Shown: piece by piece, positions 9,106 to 19,994 of the stretch | Numbering within the stretch: the stretch's first letter is position 1 | Layout: each line of letters starts with the position of its first letter | Source of the DNA: Yponomeuta sedellus | Lineage: Eukaryota; Arthropoda; Insecta; Lepidoptera; Yponomeutidae | Assembly (NCBI GenBank): GCA_934045075.1 | Contig: OW203736.1 | Span: 8,695,109 to 8,759,108, forward strand | Length of the DNA: 64,000 nt | Direction of reading: 5' to 3' | Made by a program: the position numbers and the translations under genes | Notes under the pieces: generated by a model | Databases searched by the model: none | Told to the model about the DNA's origin: nothing | The model's input: only the letters and a program-made list of their open reading frames with translations

Positions 9106-10902
9106 TACGACAACACTACCACTCCGTATCGAAGCCGCAAGCAAACTGCCGCCGGCAACCAAAAGCCGCGCGTGCCGCGGCTGAGATGCGGCAAATGCCG
9201 GCGGGCATGTGTGGATGCGCCATAAGAGAACTTCGGCGATGTCCTCCCGCGACACGTGGTGGTTGTTGTTGGTAAGTGACGTTGACGGTTGTCCCGGGGC
9301 CCACGGTGGTGTTGCAGCTTTTGAGTAGTGAAGCAACGTGTTGTGGTTTTTGTTGCACGTGCGACACCTTTTTTCTGAGGAACACGGTTGGCCGTAGTGA
9401 TTGTATAAAAAATTTTTGCAGAAATTCCATTTCGCAATCAAGTTGTTTCTAGCGGCCGCCGGTAATTCGAGGAACGCATGGCAATGGAATAATCCATGTT
9501 GATCTTTGCAGAGTGGGCATTTTATTGCGGTCAAGTTATGACTTTTGTACGGTTTTAAGCCGTTTTGATTATTCGTAAATGATTTATTATAGGCTTGTTT
9601 CTTGATGTATGCTCGATCATCTTGACAATTATTTGATTTTGCAGGGTTGTTGTGATCTTGTTTACGACGAGATGACTCCAGGCACGTAAACTTGTTTTCC
9701 AAGAATTCCAAGAAGTCACTTAACTTGGGTAAATCTCGTGGGTTTTCGAGTGATTCCAGATAATCGTGATGGCTCTCGCTGTCTAATTTTTGGGACAGAA
9801 TATATACGATCATTGGGTCCGAGGTACTGATATCCACACCCAGGTTTTGAACGGCGTAGAGCGATTCTTTTGCTACGTCATGCAATTTTTTGATCAGTGG
9901 AGCTGATTGCTGCTGGATTGTTGGGAAATTCATCATGATATTGATATGGGATGTAAAGATTAACTTCAGATTGTTGTAGCGATGATTGAGGATATCCCAA
10001 CACAGCTGATAGTTTTCTGTTGTAATGTGTAGGTGTTGAATGAGCTTTTCCGCTTCACCAGTTAGTTTTCCCTTCAGAAACTGCATTTTCTGAGCTCTTG
10101 ACAGGGTTGGATTGTTGTGTATGCCTTCCACAAAAAGGTCTTTGAAAGAAAGCCACTGATGGTAGTTGCCGTTGAACGATGGAATGTCCATTTTCGGTGT
10201 GATAGTTTCTCTGTGCGATACGGACCAGAGTTTTTTGTTGATTGCTTTCTTGATAGCGCTGTAGCTTTTCTCTTGAGAACTGAATGCTTCTTCGTACTCC
10301 TTATTTTCTCCATTGATGATGCTGTCTATTTCCCAGTGCAGTGAGTCGATTGCTGTCCAGCGGCCTTGGAGGGTCCTCAAAGTATGCTCGAACTCCCATT
10401 TTTCGTTGATAGAGTTCAGGTCAATGCTTCGAACGGTTCTGGAGAAAGCTCGAAAGTTGCTTGATTGTTTACGAAGTAGCTCATCGGTCTTGCTGTTTGT
10501 TCCTTCTGTAGTGATGTGGGAAGTTGATGGTGTAACACTAGCTGGTGTTATATAGTTGAAGGTTGCTGGCTGGATCAGTGGGGATGATGGTTTTGATTCT
10601 GGTTGACTTTGGAGTATCGGGTTGACACAACTTTGAATTGTTGTTCTCGCTGATTGATAGAACTCCTTAGTCTTCTCGTATTGCTTCTTCATGAAATAAT
10701 CATGGGACTTGTCTTCCTGTCCGCATAGATTTAAATGATTGCTATGGAACTCCGACCAATACATGTCCAAAGTGTTGAGTCTTCTCTTGATATTATCGGC
10801 CGTTTTTCGATCGGGTCCATCTTTTCGAAAGTTGGTGAATTGTTTTTCGATTGCACCGACGATTTGATATTGATTTGCTAATAGATCTGCTAGGTTGCTC
10901 AT
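9106..10902 (-). CDS. BEL/Pao Gag region with zinc knuckles
   Basis: The 599-codon frame starts at ATG 10902. It opens with the helical MSNLADLLANQYQIVGAIEK segment, then the DUF1759 capsid-like block (PSFNGNYHQWLSFKDLF, KMQFLKGKLTGEAEKLI, LDSESHHDYLESLENP). Two Cys/His knuckles follow: CPLCKDQHGLFHCHAFLEL, and CKNFLYNHYGQPC with CRTCNKNHNTLLHYSK. The last ~60 residues do not look like the DUF1758 protease expected here and may be out of frame. This is the best-preserved part of the element. Confidence 0.8.
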
Positions 10903-11690
10903 GATGCTGATGATTTGATAAAGTTCACTGATTGATAAACTTGTTCATGCTTGATATGTTGATTGATTAATTGAAGTCAACTTGATACTTTTGTTTGATT
11001 GATATAAAAAAGGTTTATTCACCTTTATTGATAGTATTTCTTCCTATTTTAACGTCTGATTTCGTCTTGATAAATCGATAATTACTTGCTTGATAATTTG
11101 ATGATACTCTTTTGATAGTTGCTTGATAAATTGATTTTCACTTGATAAATCTGTGATTGCTTGATTTTAACACTTTGATTGATGCTGTACGGCTTTGATA
11201 GCTTGATCATTTTTGATAGACAGATTCCACGTTGCTGGTGGTGGTTCCGTGTCTTTGCAACCCACTTACGTTGTTTGCGCCTTCTCAGACTGGTGAGACT
11301 CGCTTGTAAGAGGCCAGCTGACCGATTCGCAAACGCAAATAGTCAAAAAAAACACAAAACTTCTTCGCTCGAAGGACCAATTTGATGTACGGGTTTCCCC
11401 AAACATCAATAGATGATTTGATTGATAGAAATGATAGATCTTGATATTAAGAACACTATAGAGTTTATTTGATATTGATATTACTGACACCTGGCAGATC
11501 TTATTTGGATACGCGTTTACGCTATGATGATTTATAGTGAACTGAAGCTAAGTCGATAAAGTAAACTAAACATCGCGCGGGCTGCAAAGTGCTGACGCCG
11601 CGTATTCGTGTACGGCATCCCCGTACACAATGGATTTTTTAATGGTGGCAACAGCAGATTGTATTTAGATAAAAAGACAGAAAAGACGTA
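10903..11690 (-). other. Leader and probable LTR area of Pao copy 1
   Basis: This is non-coding, upstream of Gag on the minus strand, and strikingly rich in TTGAT on the plus strand (ATCAA on the sense strand) from about 10910 to 11240. Position suggests 5' leader plus LTR, but I could not fix TG..CA ends or a primer site. Short frames read here look like chance. Confidence 0.35.
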
Positions 11691-11699
11691 GGAGGAGGA

Positions 11700-12055
11700 T
11701 GAAAGGGTGGTTGGAAAAAAGAAATAAATTTACACACACCAACTTATTGTCTGAATTATCATTAGAACCCAGCGATTGGAGAAATTACTTGAGGATGGAC
11801 GAACAGACCTATTTCGAATTACTGCAACTTGTGTCTCCAAAAATTAAAAAAACAAGATACTTTAATGAGACAAGCCATAAGTCCCCATGAGAGGCTATGT
11901 GCTGGCTATGGCTATGTGCTACACTTTGCTTTTTAGCTTCAGGAATGACATATGAAAATCTGAAACTTTCAACTGTTATTTTTGCACAACGCCTAGGAGT
12001 CATTATTCCTGAAACTTGTAAGGCAAAAATAACTGTTTTGAAAGATTATATGAAG
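11700..12055 (+). pseudogene. Harbinger transposase exon 1, frameshifted
   Basis: Starting at ATG 11700, the frame reads a typical Harbinger N-terminus: FTHTNLLSELSLEPSDWRNY, then RMDEQTYFELLQLVSPKI. It shifts near 11855 and continues as MRQAISPHERLC, with a small local duplication (GGCTATGTGCT) near 11895. It ends TYENLKLSTV...LGVIIPETC and DYMK at a GTAAGT donor (12056). Family knowledge predicts the DDE core in the next exon, and that is what follows. Confidence 0.7.
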
Positions 12056-12689
12056 GTAAGTCACAATTTGTATTCATCTTTCATTATATAATTATATTAA
12101 AGTAAGTATCTATATTATAATTTCATTCAAGAATATTAGTTATTTGTTTTACTTTAATTATTCTATGTTTTCTTGTGTTTCGCCTATAGCGGCAGTAAAT
12201 GCTTCGCATAATATATTATGGTCACAGGTATTCTGTTGTGAATGTTGTGGCTGATTTAACGAATTATTCGAATTGAATTGTTGACTAATAGAATCATCGC
12301 GGTTTTGATTCGGCTGTCTGAAAAATACTTGTGAATGACTAATATGTACAATGTGCGAGTCAATAGTGTAATTATTAGTTTCAGCCATGAATATCGCATC
12401 ATTAATAATTTTTTGGTAGTATATTGCCATCATACTCGGCAAATTTCTTAACTTTTCCGCAATATGTTCTCCAAACGAATCATATTCTAGTTTCGCCCGT
12501 GGAGGTGGATTTGGTTCGTCCATTTTCTTAGCTATTTTTGCTAGAATATTATCCGCTTGGGCCTTTGTTTTTCTTGATTGAGATCTTGGTAATGAACAAA
12601 TAATTTGTGATAGTGGAGATAGCACATTAGTTGATGCCGTCTTCACTTTCATCGTTGCTGATCTATAAAACATTTGTTTTTATTATAGA
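12056..12689 (+). other. Intron of the Harbinger transposase
   Basis: The donor GTAAGT follows ATGAAG at 12055, and the acceptor TTTTTATTATAG ends at 12689. Splicing joins DYMK to MPDTEE in phase 0, as expected for this family. The intron contains an antisense BESS exon that spans most of it. Confidence 0.55.
12158..12663 (-). CDS. BESS-motif exon antisense in the transposase intron
   Basis: The minus strand encodes a low-complexity acidic/Ser-rich protein with a BESS-like motif (YDSFGEHIAEKLRNLP followed by MAIYYQKIINDAIFMAE). It ends in an Asn/Gln-rich tail and a stop at 12158. The exon is preceded by TTTTATAG (acceptor, AG at 12665-12664). Entering in phase 0 gives ISNDESEDG before a stop, while the long frame is offset. 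This suggests a 1-base indel near 12640. It fits the missing 3' half of a MADF-BESS gene whose first exon type is seen at 8730-9080. Confidence 0.6.
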
Positions 12690-12895
12690 TGCCAGATACT
12701 GAAGAATAATGGAGGAAAATACCAAGGACTTGAAGAAAGATGGCAGTTTCCTAATTGTTTAGGAGCTATTGGAAAGCATGTACGGATTATACCCCCTCAA
12801 GACAGTGGTTCATATTATGGGATTATAAGAATTTCAATAGCATTGTACTTATGGCTTGTGCAAATGCCAAATGCTTAAAAAAGTTTTGCAAACCT
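12690..12895 (+). pseudogene. Harbinger transposase exon 2, truncated
   Basis: Frames around 12735-12890 read ERWQFPNCLGAI-GKHVRIIPPQ and, after a shift, DYKNFNSIVLMACANAKC, the start of the DDE_4 nuclease. The family's GAIDGKH reads GAIGKH, so the first catalytic Asp is deleted. A stop (TAA at 12708) and a frameshift near 12825 confirm decay. Nothing recognisable follows. Confidence 0.65.
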
Positions 12896-13240
12896 GAAGC
12901 ACAACATTTGTACACATAATGAGCTATAAAATAACATAAGTGACATTTTCATTCCTTGAATATTTTTTTTATATTTTACTGTAGATGAACATGTTAAAAG
13001 GATCAAAGTCATTGGCTATGATCTTTTTTGTCAAGTATATTTCAGTAGCCAATTTAAGTATTATATTTGGATTAAGTTGAGCTAGAATTGAAAATACATA
13101 TTTACTAAAATTTTAAAAAAGATCAATGTCAATTGACTATGACCTTTTATACAAGTAATGTTGTGTGTACATTCTTTAATTTAACAATAACTTTACTTAT
13201 AGAAATAGTAAATAAATAGTAAATAGAAACAGTATGTACA
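12896..13240. other. AT-rich spacer with a diverged two-copy repeat
   Basis: No coding signal. Two related stretches (about 13005-13033 and 13122-13148) share GATCAA..GTCA-TTG-CTATGA-CTTTT with differences. They precede the Copia LTR and may be flanking repeat sequence. Confidence 0.3.
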
Positions 13241-13342
13241 TGTTGGAATTGTAACAAAATGTCACCAGTAGCCACCTGTGTTGTCTCTGCTGTATTTTTT
13301 TTTTAATAAACGTCAGTCGTTGTCCAGCCACACTGTGTTTCA
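13241..13342 (+). repeat. Probable Copia 5' LTR
   Basis: It starts TGTTGGAATTGTAAC, very like the Copia LTR start, contains AATAAA at about 13304 and ends ..TTTCA a few bases before the primer site. At ~102 bp it is short for the family, so it may carry internal deletions. Confidence 0.5.
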
Positions 13343-13347
13343 TTATA

Positions 13348-13362
13348 GGTTATGGTCTAGTC
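13348..13362 (+). promoter_or_regulatory. Copia primer-binding site
   Basis: GGTTATGGTCTAGTC matches the internal initiator-Met tRNA site known for Copia (GGTTATGGGCCCAGTC) with a few changes. It lies directly between the LTR and the Gag start. Confidence 0.6.
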
Positions 13363-13402
13363 ACGCCGGTTGAAGCAATTTTGGTGGAAATATAGTGCAA
13401 AA

Positions 13403-14063
13403 ATGTCGACAAATGTTATTGCAAGCATTGCGAAGCTGAAAGGCAGAGAAAATTATGAAGATTGGGCGTTTGCTGTAGAAAACTACTTAGTATTGGAAGG
13501 TATGCAACAGTGTATCACGATCGACGGCGATCCAAATGACGCGAAAGCAAAAGCCAAGATAGTTTTAACCATAGATCCCAGTTTATTCGTGCATATTAAA
13601 AGTGAATCAACTACAATGGGACTGTGGCAAAAACTAAAAAAGCTATTTGACGATAATGGCTTTACGCGACGCATCGAATTGCTTCGGAACCTTATAATAT
13701 AAGGGACGGATTGTGATATATGATATTATCATATATCACAATCCGTCCTTATATTACATATTATATATCACAATCCGTCGAGAAAATTGTGAATCTATGT
13801 CTCAATATGTGACTTCGCTATTGGAAACGAGTCAGCGATTGAACAATACAGGATTCAAGATCAGTGACGAATGGGTCGGCTCCTTATTATTAGCAGGATT
13901 GCCTGAGAAATTTGAACCAATGATAACGACGGTAGGACATTCAGGTATTGAGTTGACAGCTGACGCCATTAAATCTAAATTGATATGGAGGACGGGAGTG
14001 AAGTTGGTACGAGTTCTACACAGAATGCGTTTGCGACGAAAGGTTGGCAACATAACAAAATAA
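13403..14063 (+). pseudogene. Copia Gag, split by a hairpin insertion
   Basis: Gag starts at ATG 13403 (MSTNVIASIAKLKGRENYEDW), runs through WQKLKKLFDDNG and RRIELLRNLI to 13696, is interrupted by the palindrome at 13704-13748, and resumes at about 13780 with ENCESMSQYVTSLLETSQRL. GLPEKFEPMITTV follows. These are UBN2-type Gag blocks. A further shift occurs near 13985, after which the frame no longer looks like Gag. Confidence 0.75.
13704..13748. repeat. Perfect 45 bp palindrome in Copia gag
   Basis: Two 22-base arms (GGACGGATTGTGATATATGA plus TA, and its reverse complement) flank a single T. Pairing extends outward with one bulged G. A third partial copy, ATATATCACAATCCGTC, follows at about 13763-13779 and is probably the original gag sequence. 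The pattern fits local template switching. Confidence 0.8.
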
Positions 14064-14109
14064 ACTAAAGGCACGCGCAAAGACAAACGTCATCGCAAAA
14101 CGTCAAAAC

Positions 14110-14165
14110 GTCAAAACAAATGTCAGATGTTTCAAATGTAAACAGTTTGGCCATTTCATGAATAA
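14110..14165 (+). pseudogene. Copia Gag zinc knuckle remnant
   Basis: The frame reads RCFKCKQFGHFMNKC, a Cys-X2-Cys-X4-His-X4-Cys box typical of Gag nucleocapsid. It is out of frame with the sequence before it. Confidence 0.7.
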
Positions 14166-14600
14166 ATGTAATAATTTCTCAAATAGCAAGGAATCTAATG
14201 CATTCAGTGCAGTATTTCTCAGCGGTAACTTCAAACAAACAGATTGGTACGTCGATAGCGATGCTAGCTGTCATTTAACTTCAAATAAAGACTGGTTGTT
14301 GAAAACAACAAATCAACACCAAGTGCAAGAGATTATCATCGCCGACAATACGAAAATTCCTGTTGAAGGCTGTAGAGATGTGCAAATAACTACAGTTGTT
14401 GGAGCTCTGAGCATGAAAATACAGTGATGGGAGTGTTATATGTGCCAAACTTTTCTACGAATCTGTTATCCGTCAGTCAGTTAATTAGAAAAGGAAACAC
14501 AGTGACATTTGATGAGAAACACTGTTATATTTAAAACCAAAAGAGCGAACTTGTGGCAACTGCAGATTTAATTGGTGGTGTTTATGAGTTGAGAATGTGT
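14158..14600 (+). pseudogene. Copia protease and following region
   Basis: WYVDSDASCHLTSNKDW is the aspartic protease start, with DSG changed to DSD. EIIIADNTKIPVEG follows. After a shift near 14425, the frame reads VLYVPNFSTNLLSVSQLI, the conserved segment before the integrase, then a stop at about 14533. Confidence 0.75.
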
Positions 14601-14629
14601 CCGTAACAGCAAAGACCTTAATGTGATGA

Positions 14630-14815
14630 AAGATGGTGCTGTTAAAGGAATGTCATACTCGGACAAGGCTCAGGTCAGTAAAACAAACTGAATTGTGTGC
14701 TGCGAGGGAAAGCAGGCCAGATTGCCTTTTAGTCATGTTGGCAACAGAGGCAAGGATCTTCTCGAGGTCGTACACGCAGATGTTTGTCAAAACGATGCCC
14801 GAATGCCCTGAGTAA
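14630..14815 (+). pseudogene. Copia pre-integrase and integrase start
   Basis: Fragments in changing frames include the C..C zinc part near CEGKQARLPFS and LLEVVHADVC, the usual start of the integrase core. The catalytic Asp motifs beyond this are missing. Confidence 0.6.
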
Positions 14816-14820
14816 GAGTC

Positions 14821-15890
14821 CAAATAAAGATGGTATTGTAACGTAAAATAGTGGCAGCCTCTGAATGTTTTCACATTTAGTAGGGTTATCGCAAGTGTAA
14901 AATCTGTGAAGACGTCGTCGGATTATTTTAGAAAATTGAAATAACTAAAATACTTTGGTGCAAACAACTTACCCTGGGATATTGTACAATGAATGCACAA
15001 TGAGGTGAAAAGTGCGTGGTGGCTGCAGGTCACATAAGAAACAAATAAAACGGAGATTATAATATGAACTTCCAAAGGTGAGTACCTAAAACCTATGTTT
15101 TCTCGCGTAAAAGGACCAACGGATAAAATATCACTTTGTAACTTAACTTCCTAATGACTCATTAACCAAAATTACCGTTATTGTTGCTTCTAGAATCCTT
15201 CTACGCCCTAAAATTAGGAAAATTAACCAATCCATTTGTAGGTTGTACTAGTGATGGGATGGCAAAAGCATGGTCGATAAAATTTCGCCTCAGCAGTAGT
15301 ATAGTCGATACTTGTTCATCACACCTTCTTATTACATAATCCATTGTTTCTTTTTGTTCAAGTTTTCCCAAATTGATAAATGGAAGCAAAAGCACGCAAA
15401 AACGCACAAAAAAGGCACTTTAGACCCGAGTGATTTGGACAAAGAAACTTATTGCAAACACTCATGAAGGAAGATGTGGTGCCCACCTTAGACCAGTAAA
15501 AATTTAAGTAATGGTAAGAAAGTTAAACATTTGTTACAGAATATTTATCTCTACCTTTTCATATACACTTATCACATGTTTTTACAAAATAGGATGCTCC
15601 CAGGAGTTTATTTTGTATTCGAGCATAACGAGAATAACTATGAAAACTTACACCTTTTTTTTCCTTTACCATACTTCTTTAGTAAAGTCTACTACATCCA
15701 AACAGTATCCCAGACACCACAGCATCCGAGTGGTGCCTTCATCCATTTAATTCATTTAATAGTTTATCTTTATTTCAGTATTTCTAAATCGTAATAAGAA
15801 AACAGTGTGATATGAAAATTGATAATATCAAAAAAACAAGCACTGTAGTGTGGCCAGTGAATGAAAACTCCAATGTCATAAGAACTGGTA
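14821..15890. other. AT-rich stretch without recognised feature
   Basis: No frame in this stretch shows a known domain, and short open frames are Phe/Tyr-rich low-complexity translations. No RNA gene or clear repeat was seen. Confidence 0.4.
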
Positions 15891-16290
15891 GGTTTATTCT
15901 ATGGTAACACTCAACTTAAGTAACATGGTATTGTTATAGTAATAGGATAGGTAACCTAGTATAGAACCTAGGGCTGACTGCGTGGCTATCGCACCCTGAT
16001 GTTCTCCTAGCTTGCTAACACCTGAGGACTGCGGAGCTATCGCACAGATGCAGCGACCTGACTTTGAGTAGACTGCGGAGCTATCGTACTCATTGCCAGC
16101 TGGCTATCGAATGAATCTCTGCTGCCGTGCGCCCGTTTATATACGCTCCTCGCGTGTAGCTGTGTGCGGGCTGCCGTATAGGCATAGTAGGGCATCAATG
16201 TGTTGTAGTTGCGTTCCATTCTATGCATGCTTGCTACAGCACGAATTTCCCACATCACGATGTTGCTTATATTAAGTCTACGTGTAAACA
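15890..16290 (-). repeat. Probable solo LTR or LTR fragment (minus strand)
   Basis: On the minus strand a TATA box (GTATATAAAC, 16135-16144) precedes a leader, then AATAAA at 15898-15893 near the end, the order of an LTR promoter and polyadenylation signal. The sequence is more GC-rich than its surroundings. Three short repeats GACTGCGKRGCTATCGYAC (15975, 16027, 16071) lie between them. Exact ends and a partner LTR were not found. Confidence 0.45.
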
Positions 16291-16399
16291 ATTTGTTTTC
16301 CAAACCCCATCAGCTGTTTTATGTTTGTCCTGAATATAAATCTCACCCAACGACAATACAAACTACCATAGATTACCCACAAAAAACCATCTCCCCAGC

Positions 16400-18050
16400 A
16401 GTGTAAATCATAGATAAAGAAAGGTTGAAAGGTAAAAACAAAATGTTAAATGAATGGACGTCAAAGCTGTTAGTTTCACAATTAATAAATTATGTGGTGA
16501 TCACCTTATTGCAAAAAATATCTGACTATATAGATGCAAATTGTACCTTGCTTCAAAGTATGTAATTACTTATCAGGATCAGTCAATAATGGACGTAGCT
16601 TGTAACCAAATTAGCTTTTATAAAGAGATCTAAAACGAAAGTGTTTAAAAGTGGAATATGTTATTATTTAAGCAGCTCTTTTTTTGTAGGTACGCCTTTA
16701 TTAAAAGTTCCTGTTTGTTTTTCGGTCAGTACTGAATATGGGAAGTGAGCAAATTTGTCTGTTATCTGCCAATGCCACGGTCATATTCTTCTTTCTTGAT
16801 CAAATTTACTGCAGCCTGACGTAGTTGATGATCCTTATAGTCTTGCGTTCGAAAATTCCTTCGTTGATATGGTCATCAACCCCAATACCTGTTGTCTAAA
16901 ATATTTCAACGAAACGTATTTAAATATCAGAATTCATCACATGACACATCAAATTACTGAATCCATCGAATCACTGAATTATTACTTGCAATAATAATAT
17001 AATATTGTGATAATTAAATACGTTTTGCTGGCAACTTTTAGCGACAGATTGTGGTCGAAGATGGATTTACCTAATCAATATTAGCAATAGTATTTTCCTT
17101 TTCAAATTTCATTGCAAGATAATCATAGAGTATAATATTTTGGTAACTTTTTAATACAAGGTCTTAGCTCTATCTGTATTTTTACTAAATGGGAAGAAGC
17201 AACGTAACGTCAGTGTGGACGTCGTTACGGATTCTATTCTGAAGCAAAGGCCTTCAGGAAGAAATCTGAGACGGAGTATTATGTTGACGACTATTTTGCA
17301 TAAAAAAGTGTTGCTTGTCAAATTATTGTTAGTTATTTTGATAAAACATGATTTAAAACTCATATACAATGCAATTTATTTTGATTAATTACATGACTTA
17401 ATTCATGAAGTCTTTATTTTTTCAACGTTTCTATCAATATCGATGGAGAGTTAGGCTCATCCCTAGTCGTTAGCGTTTGACAGTAGGGCCTGTACGCACC
17501 TTGAAATCGGTGCATTGATAAACGTAGTCTTTTTTTCTTATGGAAGGTTGGTTAGCGAAAGCAGGACAGCATTACTGTCGAAAGTTTCTGCGAAGTTACT
17601 GCTACCCCTAGATTTACCTGTAAATTTCACTTACAATCCACAGACTACAAAAACTATCACAATATGAACGTTCTTATCAACTTACTGAACGAAATGAATG
17701 AATGATTTTTTAGTGTTGCTAGATATCGGTATATTTAAAAAAGTAAAAAGTAAAGTAAAAATGTATTTATTGCGACCAACAGTAGAAGAATAAGAATAAA
17801 AGGAGAAATTACAAATAATGACGTGTGAAGTAATTGTTGTTGTTGTGACCGTTGGCGGCAAAAGGTGTGTGCTCAGCGTGTGCCGCCAGAGACAACAATG
17901 ACATAGACGGCGCTGTTTTTCAGCACTCACCAACTTAAAAACAAACTAAAAGTAGATCCTAATCCTAAATACAAATAAAGAAATGAGACATAATTTAGTT
18001 GTCCAGTGTTTCAAAATAACACACTGCATTTTCAGCAGTAATCTGAATGA
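16400..18050. other. Non-coding AT-rich interval
   Basis: No supported gene. On the minus strand a segment at about 17740-17940 has AATAAA followed by T/A-rich sequence and resembles the 3' end of a retrotransposed transcript, but it could not be assigned. Confidence 0.35.
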
Positions 18051-18062
18051 TTTTATGCTAGT

Positions 18063-18120
18063 GTGAGAGTCGGTGTATGTGTATGTGAGGGTGTGTGTGG
18101 TTGTGTGTGTGTATATGGTT
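18063..18120 (+). repeat. GT-rich microsatellite-like tract
   Basis: The tract is an imperfect GTGTATGTGTGAGGGTGTGTGT-type simple repeat. The short reading frame through it is not a gene. Confidence 0.6.
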
Positions 18121-18245
18121 CTTACAATTGGGAGATTTATGTATGTATGTTATATGTACGATGTAGTGATGGATGGACCCAAAATATAGCTCGCGCCAAA
18201 AGAAGGCAAAAAATATATAATTATAATATATATAAAAATTACATA

Positions 18246-18714
18246 TTATTCACTCACTTGTACATTTAGAAGTAGCATACCATATTTCTTTTTAAACGTT
18301 TTGTGCGTCATTTCAAGTTTTAAAGGAGGCGGCAGGTCATTCCGAAAACTCCCTCGGTACCCAGCCGTTTTATGCCTACCTACGCACATTTTGTTCTGTA
18401 TGGTGGCTCGAGTAACTTTGGCGTGCTGGTTTTTCGTCCACGTAAATTTGTTGTAAAGGTATTCGGGCCTCATACCAAATACAATTTTTGTGTGTTGTAC
18501 TAGCTAGATGTAGTTGTCGCCTGTACTTCATTTTGAGAACTTTTTTCTCATTTAGATATGGGGTAATCCTCGAACGTTTAGGTATGTCGTAACAGTACCT
18601 AGCACAGGCGTTTTGTACGCGCTGTATAGCCTTTGATGTTTTGTCATACAATCTAGGCCCGTACACAATATCGCAATAGTTAAATAGGGATAGTACTAGA
18701 GACTCCACCAACAA
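18246..18714 (-). pseudogene. LINE ORF2, C-terminal part
   Basis: Two frames (18376-18714, then 18246-18473) read the post-RT region of CR1/Jockey LINEs: SLFNYCDIVYGPRL, AIQRVQNACARYCYDI and YRRQLHLASTTHKN, then, after a shift near 18450, EYLYNKFTWTKNQHAKVTR. It is separated from the RT by another shift near 18740. Confidence 0.75.
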
Positions 18715-18761
18715 ACAGCGGTTCTTCTCAGATACGAAATTTCTAATTACGTAGAGTACCT

Positions 18762-19994
18762 TTAGTCTGTAAAAGCGGCTCGTATTTTGCCACTAATGTA
18801 ATTTGTAAAACGTAAATCGCTGTCCATAATCAAGCCTAGATTCTTTACCATTTCGACTCTTTCTATAGGTTCTCCGTTAATAAATAATTTTGGTGTTTTA
18901 CTTAGAATTTTTTGTCGCTGTCCGGCAGTACCTAGCAAAATAAACTTGGATTTTTTCGGATTTAAAAGTAAGTTGTTCTTACTGAACCATTCGTTTACTA
19001 TATCCAAATCTTCGTTGCTTAATTTTATTGCATATTCAGTATCTTTTGGGTCAAAAGAGAGATACAGTTGTGTGTCATCTGCATAAAGATGCACCTTGCA
19101 GTTTTTAAGTCTTGAAGGAAGGTCCGCTGTAAATATAATAAAAAGTAAAGGACTAATAATAGACTTCTGAGGGGTTCCGCGCGGTACCCTGGTTTCTTTC
19201 GAGTATGTTTCTTCCCCCTTCTCATTATCTGTAGCTACGTATTGTCGTCTATCACTCAAATATGAACTGAACCACTGACAGGCTGCTGATGAGACACCAT
19301 AATACGAAAGCTTAGCCAATAGCAGGTCATGGCTCAGACAATCAAACGCCCGAGAAAAATCGAGAAGAATTAAAGCTGTCCCTTTTCCCTCATCTGATGC
19401 AGCTAGTACATCATCTGTAACCTCTGTCAGAGCAGTGGCAGTTCCATGCCCACTTCGGAACCCCGATTGTGTTACGGGCAGCATTTTATTATCTTCAAAG
19501 TACTTCCTAAGCTGCCTCGATACAATTTTTTCTATAATTTTTGACAATACAGGTAGTACACTAATGGGCCTTAAATCTTTAAATGTCTCCACATCATTAT
19601 TCTTTGGAATAGGTTTTATTTTTGCCAATTTCCAAGCGTCGGGGAAGGTGTTCGACGAGATCGATTCGTTAATTATGTTTGTAATTATGGGCAGAGTTGT
19701 ATTTAAAGTTAAGCGAATCATATTAATTGTGATTTGATCATGTCCACTAGCATTTGTTTTTATGCTTTTTATGATGTTCAAAACCTGCTCGTCGTCACAG
19801 GAATCGATTTCAAAAAATGGTCCGCTTTTAAATTTATTTTTCTTAAAGAAATCTAGATTATCTTTGTCCACTACAGCCAGTCCTGGGAGGGCTAGGAAAA
19901 AGTTGTTTATGTCATTCACTGTATTCAGTTGATGAGGAATGTTTACTGTGTTCGAGTTACCAAACGGAGATACTCGTTTTAAGTGCTTCCACAT
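18762..19994 (-). pseudogene. LINE ORF2, reverse transcriptase
   Basis: RT blocks in order: TNASGHDQITINMI, LRPISVLPVLSKIIEKIV, QSGFRSGHGTATALTEV, LILLDFSRAFDCLSHDLL (first Asp), SPLLFIIFTADLP and HLYADDTQLYLSF (YADD box). The block before SPLLF reads RVPRGTPQKSIISPLLF, where family members usually have VPQGTPQGSILSP. Upstream and downstream frameshifts make it inactive. Confidence 0.85.

Larger units (their letters stand above)
6965..11690 (-). mobile_element. BEL/Pao LTR retrotransposon relic (copy 1)
   Basis: Read on the minus strand, the Gag DUF1759 region and zinc knuckles (9106-10902) are followed, after a foreign MADF segment, by the late RT/RNase H (7826-8660) and the integrase N-terminal half (6986-7753). 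The integrase is cut at about 6986, next to the Penelope end. Protease and the first half of RT are missing. The leader/LTR should lie at about 10903-11690, but its borders were not resolved. Confidence 0.8.
11640..12895 (+). mobile_element. PIF/Harbinger DNA transposon remnant
   Basis: A broken Harbinger transposase is read on the plus strand in two exons, with an antisense MADF-BESS-type exon inside its intron. The C-terminal two thirds of the transposase and any terminal repeats were not found. Confidence 0.65.
13241..14820 (+). mobile_element. Copia-type LTR retrotransposon, decayed and 3'-truncated
   Basis: The order is a short LTR, a Copia-type primer site, Gag (UBN2 type), a CCHC knuckle, an aspartic protease remnant, a pre-integrase zinc region and the first integrase residues (HADVC). 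No RT or 3' LTR follows, and coding ends near 14815. Several frameshifts and stops show it is dead. Confidence 0.8.

Noticed and set aside
17682..17933. Minus-strand open frame of 83 codons
   Set aside because: No domain; composition follows simple sequence, and the segment resembles a transcript 3' end.
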